In this document: positions 50,130-63,341 of the stretch, in pieces
How the letters are laid out: each line of letters opens with the position of its first letter
Position numbering within the stretch: the stretch's first letter is position 1
Source: Litsea cubeba
Taxonomy: Eukaryota > Streptophyta > Magnoliopsida > Laurales > Lauraceae
Assembly: GCA_012931725.1 (NCBI GenBank)
Contig: CM022948.1
Coordinates: 75,226,780 to 75,290,779 of the forward strand
Direction: 5' to 3'
DNA length: 64,000 bases
The notes under the pieces: model-generated
What the model saw: only the letters and a program-made list of their open reading frames with translations
The model's database searches: none
What the model was told of the DNA's origin: nothing
Position numbers and translations under genes: made by a program

Positions 50130-51113
50130 TACAAATGGAAAATGGCAAAAGAGGGCTCAGAAATGAAACAATATTTTCAACTCAAAACCAGTAGTAGTTG
50201 CTGCAACTCCAAAACACTTATCCAAGAATCCAATAAGGGGAATATCAAAAACAAACGAATGAAAAATCCAAAAGAACCAGTGCATACTCAAATCCAACGG
50301 CAAGAATCCGATTCTCTAGAAGACCCAAATCTCAACTTTCACAATTTCTGCAAATCCAATAACTCAACTGAGTCATCATTCTCTTCAAACTCAAATGAGA
50401 AAAATAACACTTCAAAAGCAAGAAAATCTCTTCAGCTTCAAAACCCACACCCCAAATTCAATTCTCTACAAAACCCATGAATGGAATCTCCCCATTAAAC
50501 GAATCCTGGACCAACACCAATAAGCCATGAATGCATGAAATCTCTAAAAACAGACGTTTATTGCAATTTCCTACAGAACCCCAGTGATAAACTCGAGCAA
50601 GTTTTCAGATTCCAGACTTCAATCATAGAAATCTCAACCAGCCCACATCGTAATATCCACCAAATATCCAAAACAGTTGGAAGAAACTGTCACAGTTCTC
50701 TGCAAGCCTTCTCCTCTGAGAAAACTAGAGAAAGTCTGTTATTTAACGTCCACGAAGATGTAAAGTTATCGAGAAGATTCTGAGATTCTTTTCTTGTTTC
50801 ATGGTTTGTAATCTGCCGTGAATTTATATATAATCTGTCTGATACTTTCAAGAAGCGAAATGTCCTCTAACTGTTTTGGTTACAAGATGATTTTACGTTG
50901 CCATCGTTCATATCACAAAGAGAGTTTTCTGCGGAACTGTTTGTGTGGAAAGTGGGGCCCACCTGTGATCTCTATTCACATTATGATTGTTACCCCTGTG
51001 AATTGCAATCACACCCAAATTGATACACATCCTGTTCTCACCATTGAACTTAGTTGGGTTTTTTTTTTTATTCAATCTTTGAGCCACGATCCTGTGAGGT
51101 AAAATCTCAGGGT
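50130..51113. promoter_or_regulatory. 5' region of TMEM128-like gene
   Basis: The 5' UTR and presumed promoter of the minus-strand gene. Open frames at 50088-50783 are low-complexity and asparagine/serine-rich, with no family match, so they are not called. Confidence 0.4.
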
Positions 51114-51192
51114 GTAAGTGGACCACTCAGGATCCGCCACGTCACCGCGGGCAGCCCACATTGATGTGGCGGACCCAAAGTGGTCCATTCAC
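51114..51192. repeat. 79-bp hairpin
   Basis: Twenty-seven-nt arms at 51114-51140 and 51166-51192 are inverted copies at about 23 of 27 positions (core GTGGACCACT...CCGCCAC). The structure resembles a miniature transposon end or a foldback. Confidence 0.6.
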
Positions 51193-51214
51193 GGTCACCG
51201 TCTCCATTTGTATT

Positions 51215-51217
<3 letters not shown>

Positions 51218-51266
<49 letters not shown>

Positions 51267-51410
51267 AGCAACCCGCCGACCCTCTTTTGGTTGATCATTT
51301 GTAAACCTACCCACTAGCCCTATGTATCGTTTAAGGCCTTAAAAGGGATTCGAAGGCAGGACCTCAGGTTTAAATTGGACTTCCTAACCACACTAGCCCT
51401 ATGTATTTGA
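51218..51410 (-). mobile_element. SINE with 44-nt tail
   Basis: A pure run of 44 T at 51218-51261 is the 3' A tail of an element read on the minus strand. Its 5' part near 51340-51410 has TGGTTAGGAAGTCC (A-box-like) and CCTTCGAATCCC (B-box), the split promoter of a tRNA-derived SINE. 'ccactagccctatgtat'-like sequence occurs twice (about 51311 and 51391). Confidence 0.6.
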
Positions 51411-52749
51411 TCCCATTGGATTGCCATTTGGTGGGCCTACTATTCAAACTATGCATTTCCCTACCAATTCACTGTTCCATAACCCAATTGGACCGGCAAG
51501 ATGGAGCCCCACCTGGGGGAGCCCACTTTGGGCTGGGCCTGCATATAAATTTTTTGCCCATTATTTAAATATATGCGTGCTGTGCTTGGATTAAGTGAAT
51601 AAAACACTGAAGCCCGGCTGCTCAGCCCAACCCGAATGATTAATACATGTAATATAGTGACAGTTTTATCCAAGCAAGTAATTAGGAAGCCCAAAAATGA
51701 TAGAAAGCCCGGCCCGGCGCTAGTCTAGATTTTGGCTATATATGTGTAACCTGGTCCTTAACTCCACATGAGGCCTTTTGGTGGGTTGAGGCCTACCAAA
51801 AATAAAACTGTAATGCATGTGGGTCAAAGCGGACAATATCATATAGAGAACCGGCTCAGGTCGTTACTCCTTTTAGGAGAGATTCTAAACAATTGTGGTA
51901 ATATGTCTGGTCCTAAGTCCACAAGTCGGAATCAAATTAGAATCGGATCCGGACCCTTTTAGGTCATGGGTCCCAAATACGGACACGTCTACTTAATGGA
52001 CCTAAACAAGAACTCAAACTCGATTTTTAACGGTCGGAACTTCCGACTAATCAAATAATCAAGGACTCATTTACATCCTTACATGAGCCCAACCTTGCAA
52101 GTTACAACTTAATCCACCTAGCCAAACACAATACTAACATCTCCCAGACAATTTGTGGGCTTAACCCAACAAAAATTTCAACAGAATCAACACCATCAAC
52201 CTCACTCGCCTTGTCTACATCTGTCTATCCCCCCAACCAAATGAGGCAATGCCAATCTAAACACGGTCGATCTCATATACTACACACCCACATACATCAC
52301 CAGTAAGTATTCACTTTCTTCCCCAACCACAAAAATAGCCTACCCATCTAACTGCATCCCACATCCCATATCTCTCCATCACACTGCACATGAACCCATC
52401 TAATCCGTCCAACAAGAACCACACCCTGCTCATTGACAAACGACAGCCCACTAGTACACCAGCAACCTTTCACCAAAAGTTACCTCCACAATCACTATCA
52501 CCATCCTTTTATCCTTACCTGCTAGCCTCAAGATTCACAGAATCGGAATCCAATCAACACTTCACCATCTTTCCATTTCCGACTCGGAACTACAACTCTC
52601 TCTCTCTCTCTCTCTCTCTCTCGACTCTTGAGCCTTGCATATCATTCACCACCATAGCCCAGACCAGCCAGCACGGCTCGACTGGGGCGTGCCTTTGGGC
52701 CAACCCCCGGCTAGCTAGGTCTCGCGCACGGCACAGCCTTAATAATTAA
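51411..52749. other. spacer
   Basis: No gene was recognised. There is a (CT)n microsatellite at ~52594-52622. The open frame 52390-52749 spans that repeat and is not supported. Confidence 0.5.
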
Positions 52750-52843
52750 AGGCCATTGATATTGGCACTCCCTCCCCCACTTTTGATGGAGAGTGCCCGC
52801 ATCAAAAGGGGGAGAGGGGGAGGGGGTGCATTTATCAATTCCC
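52750..52843. mobile_element. Tourist-like MITE, copy B
   Basis: A 94-bp relative of the element at 47119: it starts AGGCCATTGATATTGGCACT and ends ATCAATTCCC, bordered on both sides by TAA. Confidence 0.6.
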
Positions 52844-54020
52844 TAACTAAAACTTAGCTTTCATCTGTATCCACACTCTACAAGGAATTCTCAAATCTAC
52901 AAATTACTCTCACCCAATAACTGAACGTGCCTTTAGTACTTCAGTGCTTATCTGGCTTTTTAGTGCATTAAATCACTTGTTCTTTCTCTTTTTTAGTTTA
53001 TTAGAGTCCCACCTCGATTATCGAGAACTCTTAAAAGAGGCATTTTTAGAGGAAAAGCGCCACTCCAAATGTAATGAGTTTTCGCCATAAAAGAATGACC
53101 AACTTCTTCCGACCTAATCAACGAAAACATAGTTGCACAAACGTTGAAGTAATATATAGAGTAGGAAAGTAATCAATTAATTGATGTGATTTAAGAGTTG
53201 AAAGAAAGAAAATCAGAGAGTAAAATTGATGAAAAAGGAAAAGGAGATTGACATAAAGTGGAGTTGCTAATTTATTTTACTCTCCCCAACTTAAGTAAAT
53301 TGGGGGGTGGAGGGGGGGTAGAATTTTGTTTCTGTGCTTTTTTACTCCACACCCCTCCTCTTTAATTTTATTCTCGATTTGATCCTTCCTCCCTTGATAG
53401 CCTTCACCTCACTCACAGGCATCTCCAGCTCTAGTAATGGACACCAAAAAAAAAAAAAAAGCAAGGGACTTACTTACGTGCGCCTGTTTAAATGCAGCCA
53501 TCTTTTATACCATACAATGGGCAAGCACAGTACTACTGTGATGACTGATGACACAGAGAGAACCAGAGGCAAGAGCAAGTTACCCGAAGGAAAAACTGTG
53601 CATGCAAGGTCTAGGGCTTTACATACAAGTCTTCTAGTTTCCTCCATCATTGCTGCCTCACTAGTAAAAGGGTATTCATTTCTCTCTCATTCAAGCCGAC
53701 ATTGATAAAAGGAAAAGAAATGAAATGCAACAATCTGGATTGCTAAAATGTTGAGATTCTTTTTTTGCTCTTTTCTGTTAACCAGTAAAAACTTCTGCTC
53801 TTCAAAAGTCAAATTGTTGAATTTATTGAAACAAAGGACAATTTAAATCCCATGTAGGGATTTCAGTGTCTTCCAAGATTTCCTTTTGCATATGATATAT
53901 ACATGAATATCTGACCACAACAATTTGAACCAATCAGGCGGCCGGAAAGAGGAAAAATATATGAAAGGGTGATGCGGCTGTAAGAAATACAAATGATTGG
54001 TTTGATGGGGATTTCAATAG
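52844..54020. other. spacer downstream of Mpv17-like gene
   Basis: The 3' flank of the minus-strand gene that ends at 54021. No gene or element was recognised. Confidence 0.5.
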
Positions 54021-57000
54021 TCAGCCCTGCCTTTCTTTCTCTTCCAAACCCAGGAAAGACGCAAACCACTTCTTCCAAGGAGCATCCTGCTGCTGCTCAA
54101 GCCAGGACAAGAAGGCACTGTCCAGCAAGCAAAATATATTTACATAGAGAAGTTGATACCGCACCGGTACAAATTTAAAATTAGCGACCTGGACGATGGG
54201 CCACACCCCTCCCCCTAAAACAAAGGCCGGGATGAAATCCCTCTTCACGTCCTCCTTCACCTGGGACACACTTTTCCCTGAGGAAAGCCCCATGTATGTG
54301 AAAAACACGACCAAGTCCAAGGGCCCAAAAACAAGCGCATCGGTGGCCACTTTGGCACCTACGAACCGCAGTGATTTGGGCTGCAGCTGAAGACGGAGTC
54401 TTACAAAACGATCCAACCCTTCATACCTATAAGACGTCAAAACAGAAACTCAGATTACATCCAACAAAATTTTGCAAGTATCACATAAGACATCAGTGTT
54501 TGATCATGTGCATGTATTATGCAAGAGCATTAAATACCGTAAGAGCATATCTTTAGGCATATCCCACTACTAGGGTAGAAACACTAACCAGAAATGGCCA
54601 ACAGGTCCAACAAATCCAAACCCAAACATGCTTGTGACAGCTACCCTTTTCCAATTGATCTTGAACTCTTCAACTCCATCCTAAACAAGAAAGATTATCA
54701 CCATTTTATCAATCACGGAACTCTTTTTACAAATAAAACAATCTTAAAACATGAAGCAGCTCACATTCAAGAAATGGAGCCGAATTACGGCATAATCAAT
54801 ACATTGAATATGCTGCTGCTTTTCCTATTAATGGCCCTACCAACTACCCAGCTGCAACATTAAAGAATATTTCCATTTCCAGCTTGCATGATAAAGGAAA
54901 GAAGTGAAAGAATCTTTAAAGGAACATTGCCTTTTTCCAAATGTTACTACTTCAAAGATAATGTTTTGGCTAATACCTTGGGCCTTGGAGCCAAAGGAAT
55001 AAATCCATCACAATTCAACTAGGTGTCCATATTTGGTAGTAAAGAATGTTGATATTTGGACGTGTCCTTCACAAGGGACCTGGAAACCAAATATTGATGG
55101 GTGCTCAGTTGGAAATCTAGGGTTTTCAAGAATGGCAGAATTGATGATTAAGGATGACAAGAGGGGAGCTACAGTGGCCTTTTGCAGCCAGTGCCCAGTG
55201 GGAACAACTGAAAGTGTAAAACGAGACAATAAACAAGATAAGTAGGTAAGCTCTTCACAAAACCATTCTTTAACTGCCTTGTCAATGGAGAATTCAAGAA
55301 AAAGCATTGTCCTGAGAGGGTCCAGGCTTGTGAGACTTGGGTTTTATATGAAGGCTACGGTTTTCCAATTTGAAACTTCTTCCATCACATTCCAAGAAAA
55401 ACAAATCATGCTATGTAGAAGTAATGGCTGCTTCATTTCTCATCAGAACAGAAGGATCTATAGGAGCTTTTCCAATTTGTGTGCCACTGATTCCAAATTA
55501 TTGAAGGAGGGAGGTAGTAAGCTGGACACTTTTCAAGTGTTGCCTTGATTAATGCAACAGTCCCCCTTTGAGATAAACAATTCCTCTTACAACTTGCAGC
55601 TTATTCTCAAACCTCATTGCCACTGGAACCCTTAGAGCTTTGATTTATATGTGTGCTCTAATTGGTAGCACTAAGTGCATCGTCATTGAAAACCACCTTG
55701 CAATTCCCAAACTATGCTAAGAGCCTTATGATTCTTCTACCACACTTACCCCTACTGTAACCCCTTCCCAAACTTGCACTAACTCTTGATATTGCTTCAA
55801 AGCATCTCAGAATACCCTTCACTACCTTCCGTAATTCCATGTTATCACAGTTAACATACTTGAAACCTTGTTATGGTCCCATTTTTCTCAAGACTTAACG
55901 CAACAAAGTACACAAAAAATGGGCATCTTAGCGCAATCCTCTGGAAGGGGTAAGTAATTCTGAAGGTGACCCACACAACAGCACCAAGAAAAACAAATCA
56001 GAGATAATCCTGATATCCATTTTCTCCACTCTCAAAATCCCATTTCCCAAACATGCATGTCAAAAGTTCCATTTAAGCAAGTCATGCCATGCCATTATAC
56101 ATTCTAACTTCATTACTAAGGCATATTAACTTTATTTAAAGAAAAAGAAATTTAAAAAAAGAGAGAAAAAATGAGTCAAAGAGCCTAAAAAGGCACCTAA
56201 CTCCACAAGAAATATATAGTCTAAAGCATCATTTCATCCAACATCTCCACAAATATGAAGCTGAAATGCCAGTAAACTTGATCCAGTCCAAGACCCAGGT
56301 AACTCAAATTTGACTCAAGACGCAGGCCCAGGACTATATATGTCTCACATAATGGGCCCATCACACATGGTCCAGAATCCAGATTCAGAGAGGAGCCGGC
56401 AAATCAATTAAAGTCTGAATTATGCAAAGCTTAGTTCATAAATTGACTTGCCAATCAAATATCAACCAAGGTAGACTAGAAGTTATATTTTTATTTGTTT
56501 CATGCTCGAGAGTCAAAACTTGTGTCTTTTCTCGATGGGCAGATTTCATGAATTAAATGATAACTAAATTACATGAAATTAGGTGTTTGATGGATTGTTC
56601 AGTTACCTATTCAGAAAGCCCTAGATCACATGATTTTAACATGATTTGGAGAAGTTATAGCCCATTTATCAACATGGTGAAATCTAGTTATGAATTTTAG
56701 TCTTTTTAAAAGTTTGTAATTGTAGGGTGTGCATGCACGCAGCATATATATAAGTGTTCTATATAAATAACTAAACTTTTATTTTCACGCAATTGAATGA
56801 AATTTCCTCTTTTATGGATTCTCTCTCATGTGAGTTGAAGAAGCAATCATGCTTGTGCGAAATTTCCATGAGAAACCACTCTGGTAATGACTCCAAAAGT
56901 TGGAAGACCTCTTTTATGGTGTGTGACAACTCCGCTCTCTTTCAACTCTACATCCCCATAAAATGGAACTGCAGCAAGAATAAGAACCAAAGCTGCAACT

Positions 57001-60000
57001 CTTTAGCAGTAATTTCACTGTTTATGGCATAACCAAGCCTACTCCAAATAAACCAAGGAAGTAATCTCAATCCGATTTTGTGATGAACATCCTCCACACC
57101 CCACAAGAATAAAATAAAATCATTAAAAATAAGACGCTTACAGTTACAGTTAAAAAAAAAAGGCATAGGTTCATTGATAATTCAGAGTAGAACTTTTATC
57201 AAACACCATGGTCCAACAAAAAGCTAACACCAACAGAGGGGCCTCAGTTCTACACACTTAACTAGTACACAAAAAATGGGAATAGTTGATCACCACGGTA
57301 CCCATCGGAAGCCAACCTTCCAACAATCAACTAGTCAAAAAAAAAAAAAAAAAGACACTTAGACCAAAGGAAGGGAAAGACATCAATAAGCAATCGCCAG
57401 ACCGCGCCTTTTTCCCTCCATTTATGCAATAATCATGGTCACAAAAATCAGCTGATATGCACTAGGTATTGATTGAAAATGGCAAGGTATTTCAATATCA
57501 TACTGGTACCAACCTGTACCGTGGGCATTGATGCTTTTAAATTAATCGCCATTAAGGATCATATCGATCAATTCGATTAAGTTCTGAAATCCAAGTAACT
57601 TTCTATCATCATTAAAGTCCAATCCCATCAACTTGATTTAGGCTAGAAAACTTTCCATTATTGCATTTATTCATCATCATTAGCTCTTTTCTCATCCTGA
57701 AAGTGGACTTCATTAGCTTTCATCCTATACACTATTCCCATTTTATTCATCTGAAAATTTTCATCATTCCAATGCCTTCTTTGGGATCACATTCATAGCC
57801 ACCCACATAAAAATATCATCCATTGTTTTTAGATTTAATGGACAATGGCTATTGCTCCTAATATTCATCCCCCAATTTCTGTGAATCATCACCCAACATT
57901 GATAAGAAATAACTTGAAGGCAGTACCACCAAAAATATCTCCCATCCTTAATTTCATCTACCATACAGCCATTTAGCATTAACTTTGCCTCTCATGTGAA
58001 TATTAAATCCAATTTCTCATATATTGCCATCTTTCTCATTGAGAAATTCCTATCCTTCTTTCCCAGACCATTCACTTCCCAATTTAACAGCTTCCCTATA
58101 GCTAACTTTACTTTCCCAAATTCCTTGCAAGTCTATTAAAATTTCTAATACTTACCCATCTTCTGATTTCTTCTTCTTCCCTTTCTCATTTACTTTTCTA
58201 CTTGACCCCTAGCACTTGCCAATCTATATGGCCTTGCTGCACCAAGTTCCTACCAAGTCTTTGTCTCTCTTAGATTCTTCTATAAAATATTATCTTCCTC
58301 TTGCTTCTCATTCCTGTCATCCATATTAGAGGTTTTAGATTTCTCAGACCAAGAGGACACATTGTAAGCCTTTGTTTTTCATTGTATCTTCAACAAACAA
58401 CCAACAATGGGAATGAATTGGTAACGAGTTAAATTCCTGAGGAAACAGAGAGTAGTTTTTCAAAGTGTTATTAGTTGAGGGACTTCAAATTTAATGAAGA
58501 AGAGAAGAGAAAAAAGGAGAAGAATAGAAGAGGAAAAGATACGGTCATACCTAGGGTTGGTCGACTGTATCCCCTTCTATGTTATTGAAATACTTTCTCA
58601 ATATTACATATAGGACCCTCCATATTAATGAAATTACACACTGACCCTAAGAATGATATAAATACCATATAAACCCTTATATTTTCCTACACGGAGAATT
58701 TAGCCCTAAACACGGATGAATAGAGAAGTAAAACTCATAAAATTGAACGCATGCAGATGGCATAAGGTTTCGTTGATATAATGTTTGACCAAAAGAAATG
58801 TGTTTTCTTCTTCGCACAACAACATCACAGGAGGGCCCACCTTCCAGGAATCTAAACATTCATTTTACCGAAGCCATTTTTGGGATGTACCACTGCTTAC
58901 TATCTCCCCACTGCAGGTTGATGGCCAACATGTAGGTAACCCCAACATAGTTCCACATCTAACAAGGGCAATGTAGAATAGTCAAGACCATCTAAATGGA
59001 GAAGTTTCTGATGAACTTTCATCCACAATTGTCCATGCCCATCATCACAATTGTCCATGCCCATCATCTGAACAGTTTGAATCACAGCAATATGGGATCA
59101 ATTAAATCATAAGATTTCATTCATGGTTCAATTGAACATGCATGTAGTGCAGTCTGCTAATAGTTTCACGGATTCCCTGGCAAAACAAGGGGTGGATAGG
59201 ACTTCTGTTTTCCTTGCTTTCACATTGTAATTTTTGTCTTCTGTATTTCTTTGGTGCATTCCTTTTGTAGCATTGTTTGTTCTTCTATCTTCGTGATAGG
59301 GTGCTCTGTGGCTGGCCATAATCTTTTGTTTTCTTTCTTTCTTTTTTTTTTTTTTTTTTTTTTAATGTTAACATTCAATAGATGAAAAGACTTAACAGTA
59401 AAAGAGAGGAGAGGTATACCAAAAAGCCAAAACGAAAAGGGAAGGGAAAAAACAAAGACCACAAGACTGGCTGTAATCCTTCTCCTTTTTTCAGTATAGT
59501 TTTTCATTTCCAATAAAAAAAATAAAAATGAAAAAATAACATGCAGTATCTCATTTTAAAAACTGTACAACCATTCTCCACTTCCCATGCTTTCGCATTT
59601 GGTTAAATGGATGAAGTGATGAATTTTTTATTTTTTTGCTAAATTCTCAGCAAATGATAACAAATTTGAAAACGGAAGTGCAGAAATATAGAAGAAACCA
59701 CTTCTGGGTTGGATAATTCATGATGCACTACATAATACAATGCCCTGTAACTGATTTAGAAGAAGTGTGCCAATAAGAAATATAACTAAACAGTGAGAAT
59801 CAAGATTTATTCAAGCAAGCATACCATCTAAAAGATGTAATCAATCAATCAGAAAGAAATGGCCAAATTCCTTGATGATATTCTGCTTCAAATCTAGAAT
59901 AACATACAAGGCCAAATGGACGCATGACATTCCCAAAAGCTCATATAAATAAACTTGTTTCCAGGAGAACATCATCATCATTTTAGCCTTATTCCATAAA

Positions 60001-61571
60001 TTTCTGGCCAGGTTAATATGTTCTACTCATGAGACAAGTTGACAAAAACCTATCTAACAAGAAAACATCAAAAGTAAACAGTAAATCTTGAAAGGCAAAA
60101 AACAAAAAGTTTATTAAAAATTAAAAAACATTCAATTGGTAAAAGCTAAAAGTTAAATATAGAACAATGGTAACAATCTCTTAGAATGGAGATGTGGACA
60201 AATAAGGCAATAGGCCCACAGTGCCTTTTAGAGCAAGAATCTCACATGATAAACAGTATTGAGATATGTGCAATACAGGGATTATCCAAAACAGCCAGGC
60301 CATTCTGGACAAGAAAACATCATCCTTGTGAGCATGTCAAAATGATGAAAATCCTTAGCACTTGAGGGCCTTAAATCTAGGGTTAGAATGATTATATGGC
60401 CCCTATAGTTAGCACAGACCTTGTGAACCCTTTCCTGCTCCAGAACAGACAGTGCATACTGGAACAAGGCCCATATGTAACTTTCAGATAATGACAATGC
60501 TCTTAAATGGAGATGGACATACCAAAAGAATCTAGCTAGTACAGGAGAATAAGAAATTGGAATCATTTTAGTTGATGCATAAGTTTGCTGCAAAGAAACC
60601 TTCACTTGTATGGGCAACAACCAGAATCAAGTTGGCAATCTCATAAGCATGACTAATAGTATAACTCACAAGACACAAAATATGATGATTTCACAAAATC
60701 AAATTCCGGGAATCCATAAAATCTATTGTGCTAAATATACAGATCGGTTCACGAAAAAAATGCACTGAATGTGGCATCCAAATCAGCTGAAAGCTCAAGT
60801 AGCACTATAAAATTAATAAAAGAGATTAGGATAAGCACTGAAGCCTGAAAGAAAACATTCATACACAAACCAAGACGAAACAAATACAAAGTCCCCTTGA
60901 GGGATGACCCATCCATTCCTAAGCTTGGAATGGCTTCCTCTCTCTACATATATAAAACAGGTTCAAGAATATAGAACAAGCATAAATTATTAAGATGCAA
61001 GGAATGAGAAGAAAGGTGCAAAGGAGGTTAGGAGGGTATATACAAAAGAAGGGTATATTTAAAAGAAAAGGAAAAAAGGGAGGAAAAAGAAATATAGGGC
61101 ACCCACAAAAAATGAAACATAAAAAAAAGGCCTGAAATCAGATACCCAGTACCTGAAGAAAAGAGAAAACTACAATCAGCAAGAGGAAAGGCCAGATACC
61201 CATTTCTCAATGAAGGATTTGCATGTGCCCCAAATCAAAAATCGCAGCAAAATGGACGGTTTTCCATCAGAAAGAATTGGGGGAAATCAAGAAGAAAAAA
61301 ATCATGCCACCCCAAATGCAAAACCAAACAGATACCCAATCATCCTGCCAAAATATTCAAACCCAATCGCAATTACACATAAAAAAAAACCGAAGCAGAT
61401 ATCGACAATACTTACTGTGGGGTTATGAAGGTTGTGTTTGTTGAGGGTCGAATGGGTGATGGCTTGAGCAGCAACATCTCCCACTCCCCAAAGAAATCCA
61501 GAGCTGATGATCTGGGTCTTGACCGGATGAAGGGCCAGGCACCTCTGATACCATTTCCATGCATTCAGCAT
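54021..61571 (-). CDS. Mpv17/PMP22-family membrane protein
   Basis: A complete gene in three exons, 61416-61571, 54589-54680 and 54021-54426: 654 nt, 217 aa, in frame with GT-AG borders. It matches the Arabidopsis At3g24570 type. Mpv17/PMP22 proteins are small four-helix proteins of the peroxisomal or inner mitochondrial membrane, thought to act as channels. Visible signatures are WYQRCLALHPVKTQIISSGF, the WG-GD motif (LWGVGDVAAQ), GFVGPVGHFWYEGLD, FGPLDLVVFFTYMG, RDFIPAFVLGGGVWP, and the closing NFKFVPVRYQLLYVN-LLDSAFLSW. The start is the second of two adjacent ATGs (61571), which fits the family's MLxxWxWYQ start; 61574 would add one methionine. The 6.7-kb first intron contains LINE debris. 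Confidence 0.96.
55033..55548 (+). pseudogene. LINE/RNase H fragment
   Basis: The plus strand opens with DIWTCPSQGTWKPNIDGCS, equivalent to the W-P-P-G-xKxNxDG start of plant non-LTR RNase H domains, and continues KDDKRGATVAFCSQ before a stop. A later open piece (55279-55548) may be the distal part. It is antisense to the surrounding gene and decayed. Confidence 0.5.
57764..58140 (-). pseudogene. possible LINE endonuclease remnant
   Basis: On the minus strand NWEVNGLGKKDR near 58060-58100 resembles the SWNVRGLG start of plant L1 ORF2. It is followed by EAKLMLNGCMVDEIK, where a QE(T/A)K motif is expected. The match is short and broken, so the call is weak. Confidence 0.3.
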
Positions 61572-61574
61572 CAT

Positions 61575-62596
61575 TCATCAAAGATTTTGATAATGATTGT
61601 GATGGTAAGAAAATGAGACTTTTTAAGGAAGAGGAGATTGAGAGAGAATATTCTATCTATTGTATTAGATGAGGATTGATGGGTTGGATGCTTGGTGGGT
61701 TATTCCATTTCCAAAACACGAGTAGAAAATTGGTTTAGAGTGCTGTATCTAAGAGGCATCTTCCTCCTGACCTCTCTTTTCTAACCACCTTCAGTTTTTC
61801 CAAATGATTTGATTAATATAGAGTTCTTTGGTGTTTGACATGAATGAAATAAATATGCTTTTTTTTTTGTCAGAAAATTTCAAAATTACTCCCCAAACTA
61901 TAGCTTAATATTAGAAAAGAGGTCTGGAATGATTATATCAATTGGTTATTGATTATTGACTTTCAAAGAGCTACTTGTCATTAATTTTAGTTTCAAACAC
62001 ATTTGGGGGCGTTGGCAAAGAAAGAGGATTCCGCTTTCTATGGGTTTCCATTTAGACAGGGAGAGAATGAAATTTATATTCTTAACCTTAACATAAGATC
62101 AAGATCATTTTTATCGAGGAAAACTAACTTGTTTTTTCTTTTTTTCTTATAATTTGTTAAAAATAATTATCTTTTATCACGAGTTTATCTTGTTACACAA
62201 ATGCATCCATAAACACAAACAAAATCTAACCATCATAATCTCCAACCTTGCTTGTCCTCTCTAACTTATAATGTTGTGATTGGACTTCAGTCGACCTTAA
62301 CCCCTTTACTTCAAGTAGGGGAGATTTTCTCCTACAAAATTCTCACATGAAGGCTTGTGGGGTTTTAGGAGGACACCTTAATTCAAGGGGTTCTTTGCTT
62401 TTTGGATGGTGGGGATTGAAAATTCTACTCCCTCTTATGCGACTTTTATGGGAGAAAATTCACTTTCAAGCCACTTTCATCTTCATTTTCCTAGCGGTAT
62501 TGATGTTGAAGGGTGGATTTGGCATTATCTTTAATTTTCTCAATGCTCTTCTTTTTTATTTTTTATTTTTCTAAGGATGATTGGGGTTCGGGGGCA

Positions 62597-62628
<32 letters not shown>

Positions 62629-63248
62629 GCTTTTTGTAGGGTGAATGTGATAGGATTTTGGGGGTTACTTTGTCCTAATAATAATTAGGACTTTTAGTTT
62701 CTTTTAAGTTTTTCTTAGAAGTTAGAACACTTGGTGGGAATGATTTTTATTGTAAATGATGAAAATGGGTAGAGAGGACCCTGTGGAGCCCATTTATTAT
62801 TTAAGTAATGGCAGCATTGAAAGGAAAGAAGGGTTGAATTTGTTCCCTACTTTTGAAGAGAAAAATGAAGGTAAATATGGGAAATATGATTGATCTCTTA
62901 CGTGGGGTGGGGAATAGAATGTTATTGTTTAGTTTTTTAAAATTACCAATGAAACTCATTTGATGGAGAATGGATGGATGGTTAAAATTCATATAAGAGA
63001 ACGATGCCATGTCATAACACCAAATATATTGCCTCTTTTTTCATATTAATGATCCATTGAGCCCTCTTCTGCTATTAGGTCATAATGTAGGGACTACTTT
63101 GAGGTTTTTTTTTTTTTTTTTATCACTTTATTGGCCACTTTCATGGCTTTAGCACAGTCAACACCTTCGGATTAGTCTCTTGTCCGATTGTGCTTATTTG
63201 ATGGTAGTGGATTGTCCCTTTCTTCATATACTCCTTATATTCAATGAG
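61575..63248. other. intergenic, 5' of Mpv17-like gene
   Basis: The promoter side of the minus-strand gene lies at the left. A pure 28-G run is at 62597-62624. The 75-codon frame at 62347-62574 has no family and is not called. Confidence 0.5.
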
Positions 63249-63341
63249 CCGCATAAAACAAAAAGTCTACGTAGACTAACTCATGGAGTTAGTCCATGGT
63301 TCTGTCCATGAGTTAGTCCATGTAGCAGGACCGCATAAAAC
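63249..63341. mobile_element. 71-bp hairpin insertion with 11-bp direct repeats
   Basis: CCGCATAAAAC occurs at 63249-63259 and 63331-63341. Between them are a perfect 12-nt palindrome GTCTACGTAGAC (63265-63276) and perfect 14-nt inverted arms GACTAACTCATGGA (63274-63287) and TCCATGAGTTAGTC (63305-63318). It looks like a very small MITE or foldback with its target duplication. Confidence 0.55.

Larger units (their letters stand above)
54681..61415 (-). other. intron 1 of Mpv17-like gene
   Basis: A 6.7-kb intron. It contains an RNase H fragment (55033-55548), a possible LINE endonuclease remnant (57764-58140), a 22-bp tandem pair at 59024-59067 and a T run at 59341-59363. The rest shows no coding sequence. 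Confidence 0.8.

Noticed and set aside
52390..52749. 119-codon frame
   Set aside because: Spans a (CT)n microsatellite; no recognisable content.
62347..62574. 75-codon hydrophobic frame
   Set aside because: Hydrophobicity comes from T-rich sequence; no homologue recognised.
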